From: Methanothrix sp.
Lineage (GTDB): Archaea; Halobacteriota; Methanosarcinia; Methanotrichales; Methanotrichaceae
Assembly: GCF_030055635.1 (NCBI RefSeq)
Contig: NZ_JASFYM010000001.1
Span: forward strand, 40,362 to 104,361
Reading direction: 5' to 3'
DNA length: 64,000 nucleotides
In this document: positions 19,035-27,981 of the stretch, one piece after another
How positions within the stretch are numbered: the first letter of the stretch is position 1
Layout: each line of letters begins with the position of its first letter
Translations under genes and position numbers: made by a program
The notes under the pieces: generated by a model
The model's input: only the letters and a program-made list of their open reading frames with translations
What the model was told of the DNA's origin: nothing
Database searches by the model: none

Positions 19035-19663
19035 GGAAGGAGAGGCTCATCGAGAGCCTCAGGAACTACGTGAGCGACAGGGTTGTGGAGGCGATGTCGA
19101 GGGTGCCCAGAGAGCTCTTCGTTCCTGAGGAGCTCAGGCCCATGGCATATGAGGACCGCCCTCTCCCCATAGGCTACGGCCAGACGATATCTGCGCCGCA
19201 TATGGTGGCGATAATGTGCGACCTCCTCGATCTGCATGAGGGCATGAAGGTACTCGAGGTCGGAGGCGGCTGCGGGTACCATGCAGCTGTCATGGCGGAG
19301 CTGGTCGGCCCCTCAGGCCATGTCTACTCGGTGGAGCGCATTCCAGAGCTGGTAGAGGTGGCGCGGCGGAATCTTGAGAGAGCAGGATACAGAAATGTTA
19401 GCATGATCCTCGGAGATGGGACCCTGGGCTACAGCGAGCAGGCACCCTACGACAGGATAAGCGTCGCAGCATCCGCGCCGGATATACCCGAGCCGCTGAA
19501 GGAGCAGCTCAGGCCAGGCGGCAGAATGGTCATCCCTGTCGGCTCGTACTCACAGGACCTTCTGGTCGTTACAAAGAATCAGGAGATCAGGGTCGAGCGG
19601 GCGATGGGCGTCATATTCGTTCCGCTCATAGGGGAGTACGGCTTCAAGGATGCATTCTGGTAA
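19016..19663 (+). CDS. pcm: Protein-L-isoaspartate O-methyltransferase
   Basis: Repairs damaged aspartyl and asparaginyl residues by methylating L-isoaspartate with S-adenosylmethionine. 215 residues, normal length. Seen: [12 protein letters not shown], the [15 protein letters not shown] substrate segment, the SAM-binding [25 protein letters not shown], and [16 protein letters not shown]. It starts inside the preceding zinc-finger gene. Confidence 0.96.
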   Translation: MGAAALRKERLIESLRNYVSDRVVEAMSRVPRELFVPEELRPMAYEDRPLPIGYGQTISAPHMVAIMCDLLDLHEGMKVLEVGGGCGYHAAVMAELVGPSGHVYSVERIPELVEVARRNLERAGYRNVSMILGDGTLGYSEQAPYDRISVAASAPDIPEPLKEQLRPGGRMVIPVGSYSQDLLVVTKNQEIRVERAMGVIFVPLIGEYGFKDAFW

Positions 19664-19860
19664 GATGCGCATTCATGTTGGTGCTCTGCAATCACTGAGC
19701 ATCTCAATGAATGCTGATTTTCCGATCTCCGGATCGCGTCTCAGGATGGCCAGCGATATGTCGCATGGCCGTCCTGAAATCAGGAAAGCTGCAAATGTTT
19801 TGCTGCATCCGGTTGCTGATGCCCTCTTGAGACGGTCTCTGATAAGATTCTGAGCACCAC

Positions 19861-20787
19861 CTATCCCTGGCTCGGGTATCCGGGGATCGCTGCTGTGCCT
19901 GCTGCGATCCCGGTGTTCGTCTGTGCTGATGGCGCGGAGAGAGGCGAGTACGAGACGGGAACCGGTTGCCCTGTTGGGATCCCCACGATCGTCGGCGCTG
20001 CAGATACCGTGCCGAGCCAGACCTTGGCTGATACCTGGCTGAATATGTATCCTGGGGAAGCTGCTGTTATCACGTAATACCCTGATGGCAGATTCATGCC
20101 GTAGTAGCCGAGCATGTCAGTGTTTATGGTGAAGCTCCCGCCCTCACCACCGGAGATTATTACCCTCGCCCAGGGTACGCCGGCGCCGTTCTGGTCAACC
20201 ACACGCCCGACCAGGCTGTAGGTCGTCGGATATCTCCCCGGATCGACGAGGACCGATGCGTTGTTCGTGAGAAGCCCGCCCACCCTCATGACGTAGAGAT
20301 GGGACACGAGAAGATCTGCATGCGCTCCTGTTATCCTGTACCAGCCTGGCATCATGAGACCTGTCGAGTAGACCATCCTGCCGTTATCATACAGTAGCAG
20401 ATTGCCTGGAACTGATATGCGCACCCACAGTATGATAGGGTCTCCGAGGATCACAGTTGCGCGGGTTGTGAGCATGCCGCCCTCCTGAACATAAAGAACG
20501 TTCGGCAGCCTCAGCTCGTCCTTTATGCTCAGCCCCTCTGCAATGGGATCGATCCTCTCGATAACCATCTGCTTTGAATCGAATGGTGCATACGGGTCCC
20601 ACTCGGGTCGCTCCACAGCGAACGGGTTCAGGTAATCGGGCTCAACAGTTGTGACGGTCTGCTGCGGCGTGCTCCATGGCGTCAGCCAGTCAGGCTGCCT
20701 CGTTCCAGCAGCCCCGAAAGCCTGGCACGGGCATGCGATTAGATTGAGCAGAATCGCGAGCAGAACGATGTGCTTTACATGATCCAT
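19861..20787 (-). CDS. Secreted protein with Trp/Tyr module and carboxypeptidase-regulatory-like domain
   Basis: About 308 residues. ATG 20787, preceded by GGGGAGT, gives a signal peptide (HIVLLAILLNLIACPCQAF). Residues of roughly 90-165 (LYVQEGGMLTTRATVILG, ILWVRISVPGNLLLY, GWYRIT, SHLYVMRV) resemble the repeats of the neighbouring 20977-22332 protein. Then comes a carboxypeptidase-regulatory-like beta-sandwich (YSLVGRVVDQNGAGVPWARV through YVITAASPGY) and a Pro/Ser/Ala-rich tail. It is probably a cell-surface structural or binding protein. Confidence 0.8.
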   Translation of the reverse strand: MDHVKHIVLLAILLNLIACPCQAFGAAGTRQPDWLTPWSTPQQTVTTVEPDYLNPFAVERPEWDPYAPFDSKQMVIERIDPIAEGLSIKDELRLPNVLYVQEGGMLTTRATVILGDPIILWVRISVPGNLLLYDNGRMVYSTGLMMPGWYRITGAHADLLVSHLYVMRVGGLLTNNASVLVDPGRYPTTYSLVGRVVDQNGAGVPWARVIISGGEGGSFTINTDMLGYYGMNLPSGYYVITAASPGYIFSQVSAKVWLGTVSAAPTIVGIPTGQPVPVSYSPLSAPSAQTNTGIAAGTAAIPGYPSQG

Positions 20788-20976
20788 ACTGACTCCCCAG
20801 CAGAGTACAGAATACTGGGAGATAAATATTGCGTGATCCACGGTCGCGCAGGAGCAGGCTCACCCCTGTGAGCCGGTGGATTGTTCACCCTGCAGAATAG
20901 AGGCAGGTCTGATGCTGGTCATGGGATTATCAGAGATCGCCACTCCGACGGTTCGACCACATATGATTACGTAATT

Positions 20977-22332
20977 TCAGCAATCGAACGCCTGGGGGCC
21001 GCATGTTTTGGGTGGTCTTGACCTCTCCGATCTGCATTCGAACTTATGGCATTCAGATGAGCCTCTTTCCGGCCAGACGTAGATGTATATGTAGTTCGAC
21101 CAGTCGGTTGTGCAGTAGGCGAGTATATGCCATCCGACCTCATCGCCGTAGAACCATGTCGGGAACCAGCCGGTTGTCTTGTAGCCGAAGCCCTTCACGC
21201 TCGGTGAGCAGTAGTGTTTGGGGAAGGTGCCACATGGGGCCCATTCATACGACCAGTATTTGCCAGGGCGCCTGATGTTCGACCATAGCGGGAGCCACTC
21301 GCCCTGGACAACACCAGCTGCTGTGACGAGCTTGTTCGGCCACACCTGTATGTAGTATGCGTTGCATCCGCACCTCTCCTCCGGGCATCCGCAGGATGCC
21401 ACCCTGGGGAATACAGGAGTGAGGCCTGCATAACATCCATCGTCTGAGCACTCCGGATAGATCCTGCTGGAGTCCGGAAGGATCAGCTGCTCCGTGTTCA
21501 CATCAGGGGGCGTCGGTGCGCCCTGGACGCTGGATCCAGCGCTCGACTGGACGGACTGGATCACATTTGAGCTCTGGACGTTGGATACAGACTGTATTAT
21601 GTTCGTGTTCGACTGTATCACAGAGGACGGCCAGACGTAGATGTATATGTAGTTCGACCAGCCGTTGCAGTAGTAGCTGATGATATGCCAGCCAGGAGCA
21701 TCTCCGTAGAACCATCCGCGCTTGAACCCGGGCCACGACCATCCCCACCACCGGACCTTCGGGGCTGAGCTTGATGGGTACCATTCATACGTGTACAGGT
21801 TCCCCGCGGAGGCTATCTGCGCCCAGAGTGGCAGATATCCGCCAAGCCTGCAGCCGCCAACCGTTTTGAGCCCCGAGGATGTCTGCACGTAAAGCCTGTT
21901 CCCGGATGTTGATGAGCCCGGCCAGTACCAGACACCGCTGGGGTCGAATGAAAGGCCCGCCGGTGGTGTGGCTGAGCTGAAGTCGAGGCTGCCATCAGGC
22001 TGGAAGCTCTCAGCGCTCGGCTCCTGCAGCTTCAGATCCGTCGGGGTCATTCGCTCTGCGTAGGGCCCCTGCGCCTCTGGGGCTGCCGAAAACCCGCCGA
22101 GGATGTTCTCGAGGCTGCTCCACGGCTGCTGGTCTGGAAGCCGCGAGCCTGTTGATTGTGGTTGAGCTTGAGGGTACTGCGTGCTCTGCGGATAGCTCTG
22201 ATCTCTAATCGCCGGTGGGCTATCGAGAGGTGTAAAATCGGAATAGCCCTGGACACCACCATCGCCTATGGCACCACAGGCGGTATTGATGAAGACAAGC
22301 ACGATAAAGATGCAAACATAGAGCTTCAACAT
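20977..22332 (-). CDS. Secreted protein with two Trp/Tyr-rich repeats
   Basis: 451 residues with a signal peptide (LYVCIFIVLVFINTACG), then a Pro/Gln/Ser-rich linker. Two copies of a module of roughly 90 residues follow: the first around residues 145-235 and the second around 325-425. Shared landmarks are LPLWAQI/LPLWSNI, YEWYPS/YEWAP, WFYGDAPGWHI/WFYGDEVGWHI and a near-identical end, NYIYIYVWP in both. Between them is a Ser/Asn/Val/Gln repeat (IIQSVSNVQSSNVIQSV). The second copy carries extra cysteines, as does the tail. No known domain was recognised. It is a likely surface or matrix protein. A TATA-like run (TATATATA) lies about 45-55 bases upstream. Confidence 0.8.
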   Translation of the reverse strand: MLKLYVCIFIVLVFINTACGAIGDGGVQGYSDFTPLDSPPAIRDQSYPQSTQYPQAQPQSTGSRLPDQQPWSSLENILGGFSAAPEAQGPYAERMTPTDLKLQEPSAESFQPDGSLDFSSATPPAGLSFDPSGVWYWPGSSTSGNRLYVQTSSGLKTVGGCRLGGYLPLWAQIASAGNLYTYEWYPSSSAPKVRWWGWSWPGFKRGWFYGDAPGWHIISYYCNGWSNYIYIYVWPSSVIQSNTNIIQSVSNVQSSNVIQSVQSSAGSSVQGAPTPPDVNTEQLILPDSSRIYPECSDDGCYAGLTPVFPRVASCGCPEERCGCNAYYIQVWPNKLVTAAGVVQGEWLPLWSNIRRPGKYWSYEWAPCGTFPKHYCSPSVKGFGYKTTGWFPTWFYGDEVGWHILAYCTTDWSNYIYIYVWPERGSSECHKFECRSERSRPPKTCGPQAFDC

Positions 22333-22489
22333 GACCCCGACCTTACATGCTACTCCAAAATGTTATGTGCACTTCATCTATATATATTTTGGGAGGGATC
22401 CAGCCAGTGAGCCCGGAAACCGCCGGCACCACGAGCCATGACAAAAAGTATTTAATTGATAATAATGACGATTTGTTGGGGTGATCATC

Positions 22490-22657
22490 ATGTGCTCTGG
22501 TCCCGGCTTCAGCCTCATCAATGTGGGGGATGAGGAGCATATACTGGCGAAGGAATACACATGCCTGGACTGCGGCAACAGGTTCAAGGGACTGGGTGTC
22601 ATACCATCCTGCCCGAGCTGCAAGTCCAGGAACGTGAAGCGCGTTAAGAAGCACTAA
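22490..22657 (+). CDS. Small zinc-ribbon protein (55 residues)
   Basis: Starts at ATG 22490 behind GGTGATC (22479-22485). The protein has one zinc ribbon, CLDCGNRFKG then CPSCKSRNV, and a basic tail RVKKH, the usual form of small archaeal zinc-ribbon proteins that may bind nucleic acid or act as a regulator. Its exact role is unknown. It is too short for most gene callers. Confidence 0.85.
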   Translation: MCSGPGFSLINVGDEEHILAKEYTCLDCGNRFKGLGVIPSCPSCKSRNVKRVKKH

Positions 22658-22768
22658 GTTTTGAGCGCGGTGCCGCCTCCACCACCTGCTCCCGGAAATG
22701 AGCACAGGTGCTTTCAAGCGCCTGCAATCCACGCGCACTTATGTGTGGTTATCTTCTGATGGGCGGGT

Positions 22769-23332
22769 TCATCCGCCCCTCTCCAGGATCTCGATGAGCC
22801 TGTCGACATCGTATCTCTGTATGAGGTTCAGAAGGCGATCCGTCTTGCTGTAGAAGTTTCTTATCCCGTTGATCCTCTCCCTGATCCGTGCTGCCTCCAG
22901 GCTCTCAGAGTCTGAAAGCGCTCTTTCAGCGCGATCGAGGGCCGCCATGATTGTGCTGATCTCCTTCTTGACGTGGTTCATCATCGCATTTCTGAGCATA
23001 TCAGTATCCGTCACCGGTATGTATCTGTACCTCTTCTCCCCTGGAGTTATCACCCTCTTTGCAACGCCGATTCCCTCGAGAATGCCCATGTTCGTGCTCA
23101 CTGTGGACTTGCTGTAACCTGTGAGCTCGACGAGATCATCAAGAGACAGCGGAGTCTCAGAGAGCATGAGAATTCCTCTCAGAACCCCAAGCGCATCGCT
23201 GTATCCCCTCATTCTCGCGATCTGCACACAAGCCTCTGTGATGTATCTTCTGATCTCCTCGATCTCTTCCCTGTTCGTGACTTTCTCTCCGGCCTGAAGG
23301 CCAGAGCTTCCTGCCTCATCGATCTGTTTCAT
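22769..23332 (-). CDS. GbsR/MarR-type winged-helix regulator with N-terminus supplied by a TnpB element end
   Basis: 187 residues. Residues of roughly 45-110 (GVLRGILMLSETPLSLDDL, TGYSKSTVSTNMGILEGIG, GEKRYRYIPV) form the winged helix of the GbsR-like (COG1510) family; a coiled-coil C-terminus follows (RAERALSDSESLEAARIRE), fit for a dimer. The first 18-22 residues (MKQIDEAGSSGLQAGEKV) are encoded by the right end of the adjacent IS200/IS605-type element, not by native gene sequence. No native ATG, GTG or TTG was seen just after the junction. The ATG overlaps the tnpB stop (ATGA), so the gene may now depend on tnpB transcription. Confidence 0.85.
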   Translation of the reverse strand: MKQIDEAGSSGLQAGEKVTNREEIEEIRRYITEACVQIARMRGYSDALGVLRGILMLSETPLSLDDLVELTGYSKSTVSTNMGILEGIGVAKRVITPGEKRYRYIPVTDTDMLRNAMMNHVKKEISTIMAALDRAERALSDSESLEAARIRERINGIRNFYSKTDRLLNLIQRYDVDRLIEILERGG

Positions 23333-23420
23333 CCAGTATCTCCACAGGCTCTACCCCTCAGTCCGAGGGTGAGTATGTTCAATGCAGCGTTGAGATCTCG
23401 ATCCAGTCTGAGCCCGCATC
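23278..23420 (-). ncRNA. Predicted omega RNA (reRNA) of the TnpB element
   Basis: In this family the 3' end of tnpB plus the right end forms the guide-RNA scaffold, and the bases just past the element act as guide. Here the scaffold would end at 23278, and the guide would be the first bases of the regulator gene on the minus strand. This is inferred from family knowledge and the right-end hairpin; the 5' limit is a guess. Confidence 0.4.
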
Positions 23421-24444
23421 GCGGGCATTCGTGGACTCGATCCTTCAGCGTTTTCGGTACGATGATACCACAACCTGAGCAGCGCTGAGACGTGTACCTG
23501 GAATCGACCAGTTCAACAGACTTACCGACCCTCGCAGCCTTGTAAGTTGTGTATTGAATCAATCGACCCCAGGAGTGATCCATTATGTGTTTCGCGAGGT
23601 TGTGGTTCTTTACCATGCCTTTTATGTTCAGGTTCTCAAATACTATGAGATCCGCCTTGTCCACGATCTTCTTAGAGATCTGATGCAGAAACTCGTCTCT
23701 GAGATTCCTGATCTTTCTGTGGATCCTGGCAACCTTGAGCTTCTGCTTGATCCAGTTCTTCGAGCCCTTGATCTTCCTGGAAAGTCTCCGTTGTGCCGCT
23801 GCTAGCTTCTTCTCCATCTGTACGAGATATCGCGGGTAGCTGAACGTCTCGCCAGTCGAGAGCGTCACAGCATGCTTCAGACCCACATCAACACCTACAG
23901 CAGTTCTTGGTTCCACCCTGGGCGGTTCCTCTCCTGTATCGACGGAGAAGATCGCGTACCATGCGCCGGTGCTGTCGCGCTTGATTGTACAGGTCTTGAT
24001 TTTGCCCTCGATCTCTCGATGCTTGAAGATCCGTATGGCGCCAATACCAGACAAAATGAGCTTCGATCCCTCGATTTTGTAGCCGATACCGGCATCCGGA
24101 TAGGTGAACGACTTGTACCATCCCCTGCCCTTGAATCGTGGATATCCTGGTTTCTCTCCGTTCTTAACCCGCCTGAAGAAGTTCTGAAACGCTTTGTCAA
24201 CACGTCTGAGAACGTCCTGAAGTACATGGGCATATACAGCTCCGAGAGCTTGATTTTTCTTGCGGTTTGCTGATAGCTGATGCGCCATCTCATAGTATGT
24301 CAGATTGTAGCGGTCGTCCTCCCATGCCTCCTTCTTCGCTGCCAGAGCATCGTTGTAGAGCTGCCTGCAGGTCTCCAGCGTGTCCCCTAGCTTTTTGATC
24401 TGATCCTTAGTCGGATACAACCGGAACTTGTAGGCAGATCTCAT
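23329..24444 (-). CDS. tnpB: TnpB RNA-guided nuclease of an IS200/IS605-family element
   Basis: 371 residues, full length for compact TnpB. N-terminal MRSAYKFRLYPTKDQIKKL; RuvC-I Asp in AVGVDVGLKHAVTLS; RuvC-II Glu in LIVFENLNIKGM; zinc finger CSGCGIIVPKTLKDRVHECP and CGLRL; RuvC-III Asp in DRDLNAALNIL. All three catalytic acidic residues are present, so it is probably active as an RNA-guided DNA nuclease. Start ATG 24444 follows GGAGGAG. Its stop overlaps the start of the regulator gene. No TnpA transposase is in the window. Confidence 0.95.
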   Translation of the reverse strand: MRSAYKFRLYPTKDQIKKLGDTLETCRQLYNDALAAKKEAWEDDRYNLTYYEMAHQLSANRKKNQALGAVYAHVLQDVLRRVDKAFQNFFRRVKNGEKPGYPRFKGRGWYKSFTYPDAGIGYKIEGSKLILSGIGAIRIFKHREIEGKIKTCTIKRDSTGAWYAIFSVDTGEEPPRVEPRTAVGVDVGLKHAVTLSTGETFSYPRYLVQMEKKLAAAQRRLSRKIKGSKNWIKQKLKVARIHRKIRNLRDEFLHQISKKIVDKADLIVFENLNIKGMVKNHNLAKHIMDHSWGRLIQYTTYKAARVGKSVELVDSRYTSQRCSGCGIIVPKTLKDRVHECPRCGLRLDRDLNAALNILTLGLRGRACGDTG

Positions 24445-24602
24445 CTCGATTGTTGCTCCTCCATATTGCGTACGGGCTTACTCCAAAGATTGGAGTTTGC
24501 GCCCTGTTACTCTCTATCAGGCAAGCCTGAGTCGGAAGCGTTAAATACTTTTCGTAAAGACTGCACGTTCTGTAATCTCCGTATATACTGAAATCATCAC
24601 AG

Positions 24603-26939
24603 GTGAGGCCCATAGACGGAAAAGAGCGGCTTGGCTGCTGGATCGCAAGGAATCCTGAGATCATACTCATCGCTGCAGTCCTTCTCACGCTTCTGTCCCT
24701 GCATTATGCCCAGCAGATCGAGATGCATGGGATGAGGACAGAGGACTTTGTGGATAAGGGATCGATGCTATACCAGACCTATGAACACCTCTTCAAGGAG
24801 CGGTTCGCAACAGAGTCGATAACTGTGGTGATAGAGGGCGATGATGTAACAGCTCCTGATGTCCTGAAGGCCATGGACAGGCTTGCTGTTCACATGGAAT
24901 CGGTGCCTGATGTCCTTTCTGTTGAGGGAATATCGCAGATCGTGAAGGGTGCTGCTGATAGGGAACTCGGAAGGAGATACATTCCAGATGAGCAGAGCCT
25001 GATAGACACGCTACTCCTCAAGGGGGATGCCAGGCTGCTACAGAACATACTTCCTGACAGAAGGCACACGATACTATCGATGGAGCTCCCGCTCACGCTC
25101 TCAGAGGAAGAACGCGAGGAGGTCCTGCACGAGACCGAGAGGGCTGTGGCCATGGCCGAGTTCCCTCCAGGTGTGGGCGTTACAGTTACAGGAAATGCAG
25201 CGCTTGGCGTGGCCATTAAGAATGAGATGTCCAAGAGTAACGCGAGCCTGCTTGTCGCATCTGGGGTCCTCATGATCCTGGCGCTTCTTCTCGTCTTCAG
25301 GCATGTCAACTTGCCGCTCCTGCCCCTCCCGGTCGTCTTTCTGGGCATAGTCTGGACGTTCGGGATAATGGGGCTGCTTCACATCCCGATGACGATGATA
25401 TCGATGTCAGCCTTTCCGATACTCATCGGCATCGGCATCGATTATGCGATACAGTTCCACAACAGGATCGAGGAGGAGTTCTCCAAGGGAGGATCTATTA
25501 AAAAGGCTGTTGTAGAGACGGTGGCCCATACCGCGCCAGCTGTCCTGATAGCGCTGGCGATAACAGCAGCCGGATTCTTCTCGCTCTTCACATCAAGCGT
25601 GCCCATGATACGGGAGTTCGGTGTTCTCTGCCTCATAGGGCTCATAATGTGTTTTCTATCAGCGCTCTTTGTTGGAATAACAGTGCTCTACGCGGCGGAG
25701 AGGAACGGAAACAACAGGAAGAACAGGGCAAATAAGAGGGCAGAGGGCGCATCTGAGAGCGCCGTCACTGAGACGGCCATCGGCAGAGCTGTCAGATCAG
25801 CCGTTAAATTTTCGCTGAGGCGTGGGGTTCTGATACTCCTCCTCGCCCTAGCTCTATCGCTTGCAGGAGTTTACTCCGATACCATGGTTCCTGTGGATAC
25901 GGATTTCAAGAACTATATGCCACAGGACCTGCCCCCTCTGGTCCAGTTCAGACACCTGGTCGATATATTCGGGGGGAGCGATGAGCTCAACATAATCGTG
26001 CAGGGAGATGACGTAACGGATCCGAAGATACTGGAATGGATGAACAACTTCGGAGATTACATCACAGAGTCGAGGCAGCAGGTGTATTACGTTAACAGCG
26101 TTGCTGGATATATGAGAATGCTGAACAACGGTTCGATTCCAGAGGACGCGACCTCAGCAAGATATCTGCTCAGCCTCATGCCGTCTTCGATGAGAGACAG
26201 GTACATCGACGGGCATGATACAGCTGTTATGGACATAAACATAGGCAACGCGCTGCGTGACCTTGGTGAGGAGGGGGTCGACCGGCTTATAAAAGAGATG
26301 TACAAGGATGTCGAGTGGTTCGGTGTGCCTCCTGGAATCACTGTCGTGATAACAGGCAACCTGGTTGTGATGACGACGGTGATCGAGGCGCTCACGACCG
26401 GAAGGACAGAGATGACTTTATTCGGGCTGGTTGTGATATTCTTCATCCTGCTTCTGATTTACAGGGATCTGATAAAGGCGATTGTGCCGGTCCTGCCGAT
26501 GCTCGTGGTCATAGGCTGGATGGGCGGGGTGATGTACATCACCGGCATGAAGTACACACCGCTGACCGCGACGCTTGGCGCCCTGATCCTGGGCGTGGGT
26601 TCAGAGTACTCCATACTCATGATGGAGAGGTTCTATGAAGAGCTCGATAGGTTCAATGATATCGATCAGGCCATATCGAGGGCGTCGTCAAGCATAGGCT
26701 CAGCGCTTGTTGCATCCGGCCTGACCACAGTCTTCGGCTTCGGCGCTCTCATAACATCTCCATTCGTCATAACCAACAACTTCGGCACGGTGACCGTGCT
26801 GGCTGTGATATTCGCGCTTATCACAACATTCACAGTATTTCCCGTGCTCCTCGTTCAGCTTGAAAGAGGGCGGGAGAGGATCCAGAGGCTGAATGTGATA
26901 CTGATCGATGCAGTTAAAAGATGCGCAGGTGCTGTTTGA
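24603..26939 (+). CDS. RND-superfamily (MMPL/HAE3-type) exporter
   Basis: 778 residues with two repeats of a large extracytoplasmic loop plus six membrane segments. The RND signature appears in both halves: IGIGIDYAIQFHNRIEEEF and LGVGSEYSILMMERFYEEL. These exporters move lipids, isoprenoids or other hydrophobic compounds by a proton gradient; the substrate here is unknown. A GTG at 24603 is the likely start; a TATA-like GTATATAC (24581-24588) sits about 20 bases before, so the mRNA would be near leaderless. Its stop overlaps the next start by one base, and that gene encodes a surface-anchored partner. Confidence 0.9.
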   Translation: MRPIDGKERLGCWIARNPEIILIAAVLLTLLSLHYAQQIEMHGMRTEDFVDKGSMLYQTYEHLFKERFATESITVVIEGDDVTAPDVLKAMDRLAVHMESVPDVLSVEGISQIVKGAADRELGRRYIPDEQSLIDTLLLKGDARLLQNILPDRRHTILSMELPLTLSEEEREEVLHETERAVAMAEFPPGVGVTVTGNAALGVAIKNEMSKSNASLLVASGVLMILALLLVFRHVNLPLLPLPVVFLGIVWTFGIMGLLHIPMTMISMSAFPILIGIGIDYAIQFHNRIEEEFSKGGSIKKAVVETVAHTAPAVLIALAITAAGFFSLFTSSVPMIREFGVLCLIGLIMCFLSALFVGITVLYAAERNGNNRKNRANKRAEGASESAVTETAIGRAVRSAVKFSLRRGVLILLLALALSLAGVYSDTMVPVDTDFKNYMPQDLPPLVQFRHLVDIFGGSDELNIIVQGDDVTDPKILEWMNNFGDYITESRQQVYYVNSVAGYMRMLNNGSIPEDATSARYLLSLMPSSMRDRYIDGHDTAVMDINIGNALRDLGEEGVDRLIKEMYKDVEWFGVPPGITVVITGNLVVMTTVIEALTTGRTEMTLFGLVVIFFILLLIYRDLIKAIVPVLPMLVVIGWMGGVMYITGMKYTPLTATLGALILGVGSEYSILMMERFYEELDRFNDIDQAISRASSSIGSALVASGLTTVFGFGALITSPFVITNNFGTVTVLAVIFALITTFTVFPVLLVQLERGRERIQRLNVILIDAVKRCAGAV

Positions 26940-27973
26940 TGAGATACGAATTGATAATGCTGTTGATCCTTGTTGCTCCAGCAATGGGTCAGAGCAACTA
27001 CATCCCTCCTGTGATAGAGGGTGAGAACTACTGGAACATGTATGGATCCCCAAACCTGACCGCTGCGATAAGCGGCACGAACGAGTTCGACAGGGGGGAT
27101 ACGGTCACGCTATACATCGACCTCATTAACTACGGCAGGTTCATGAGCTTCGAGAAGGACAAGACCGCATACACTCCAATGGAGATGGCGCTTGCGGCCA
27201 AAGAGCAGGAGCTGGAGCAGGCCAAGACCACTGCCATAGGAATAGTTGCGACTCTGGTATCGGAGAGCGACCAGATCGAGGTCAAGTCCGGAGATCAGGT
27301 TGTGGAGTCTCTCAAATCCGGTGACAAAACAAAGAATCCGCTCAAATTCACGGTGAAGATTGCGAAGCATGCGCCAGCAGGCGTGTATCCGCTCAGGCTC
27401 AACCTGAAGTATGACTACCAGTACAATGTCCAGGTCGATGCGAACAAGTTCGATTCAGCTACAAACAACCTCATAGGGTTCAGGGCAGCTTACTGGTACC
27501 AGAAGGCGAATCAAACGGTGGTAGTGCCGATCATCGTGAAAAAGAAAGCGGACTTCGAGATAACCGATGTCAGAGGAGTCCTCAGGGCCGGAGCAAAGAA
27601 GGAGGAGCTTCAGGTGACATACAGGAACATCGGAGAGGAGGGCGTGAGCGACGCCATCGCCAGGCTGAGCATATTCAAGCCGTTCTCGTCGACAGATGAT
27701 CAGGCGTACATCGGTAATCTCGGGCCGGGCGAGGAGGCGACCGTGGTATTCCGGCTGGATGTGGACTCGGATGCAACCCCCAAGGAGTACGGAATCAACA
27801 GCGAGATCAAGTACACCGATGTGCGAGGGGACACTGTGATCTCAGAGAGCATGAAGATCCCCGTCAGGGTTGAGCCTGCATCCAGATCGATGATGCTCCC
27901 GGCGCTTGCGGTCCTGGTGGTCCTGGGCGGCGCAGGCGCTTACATCTACAGGAGGAGATCGAACAGATCCTGA
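26939..27973 (+). CDS. S-layer-like (COG1361/CARDB) membrane-anchored surface protein
   Basis: About 344 residues: signal peptide (LIMLLILVAPAMG), a beta-rich extracellular part with a CARDB-like segment near residues 215-310 (ELQVTYRNIGEEGVSDAIA, LGPGEEATVVFRLDV), and a C-terminal membrane helix (MLPALAVLVVLGGAGAYIY) followed by a basic stop-transfer tail. The ATG at 26939 overlaps the RND stop. The pairing with an RND exporter suggests an extracytoplasmic accessory subunit; this is inferred from position. Confidence 0.82.
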   Translation: MRYELIMLLILVAPAMGQSNYIPPVIEGENYWNMYGSPNLTAAISGTNEFDRGDTVTLYIDLINYGRFMSFEKDKTAYTPMEMALAAKEQELEQAKTTAIGIVATLVSESDQIEVKSGDQVVESLKSGDKTKNPLKFTVKIAKHAPAGVYPLRLNLKYDYQYNVQVDANKFDSATNNLIGFRAAYWYQKANQTVVVPIIVKKKADFEITDVRGVLRAGAKKEELQVTYRNIGEEGVSDAIARLSIFKPFSSTDDQAYIGNLGPGEEATVVFRLDVDSDATPKEYGINSEIKYTDVRGDTVISESMKIPVRVEPASRSMMLPALAVLVVLGGAGAYIYRRRSNRS

Positions 27974-27981
27974 GGTTCAGC

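Larger units (their letters stand above)
23278..24550 (-). mobile_element. IS200/IS605-family element carrying only tnpB
   Basis: The right end is placed at 23278, where homology with the solitary copy at 11287-11318 stops (GTCA). It has the hairpin GGCCTTCAGGCC. The left boundary is uncertain; upstream of tnpB are small hairpins (CTCCAATCTTTGGAG, CAGGCTTGCCTG) and a promoter-like AAGTATTTAACG near 24539-24550. No tnpA was found, so the element cannot move by itself. Confidence 0.75.

Noticed and set aside
19650..19853. 67-codon plus-strand ORF after pcm
   Set aside because: It overlaps the pcm end, has no ribosome site or family feature, and its composition looks random.
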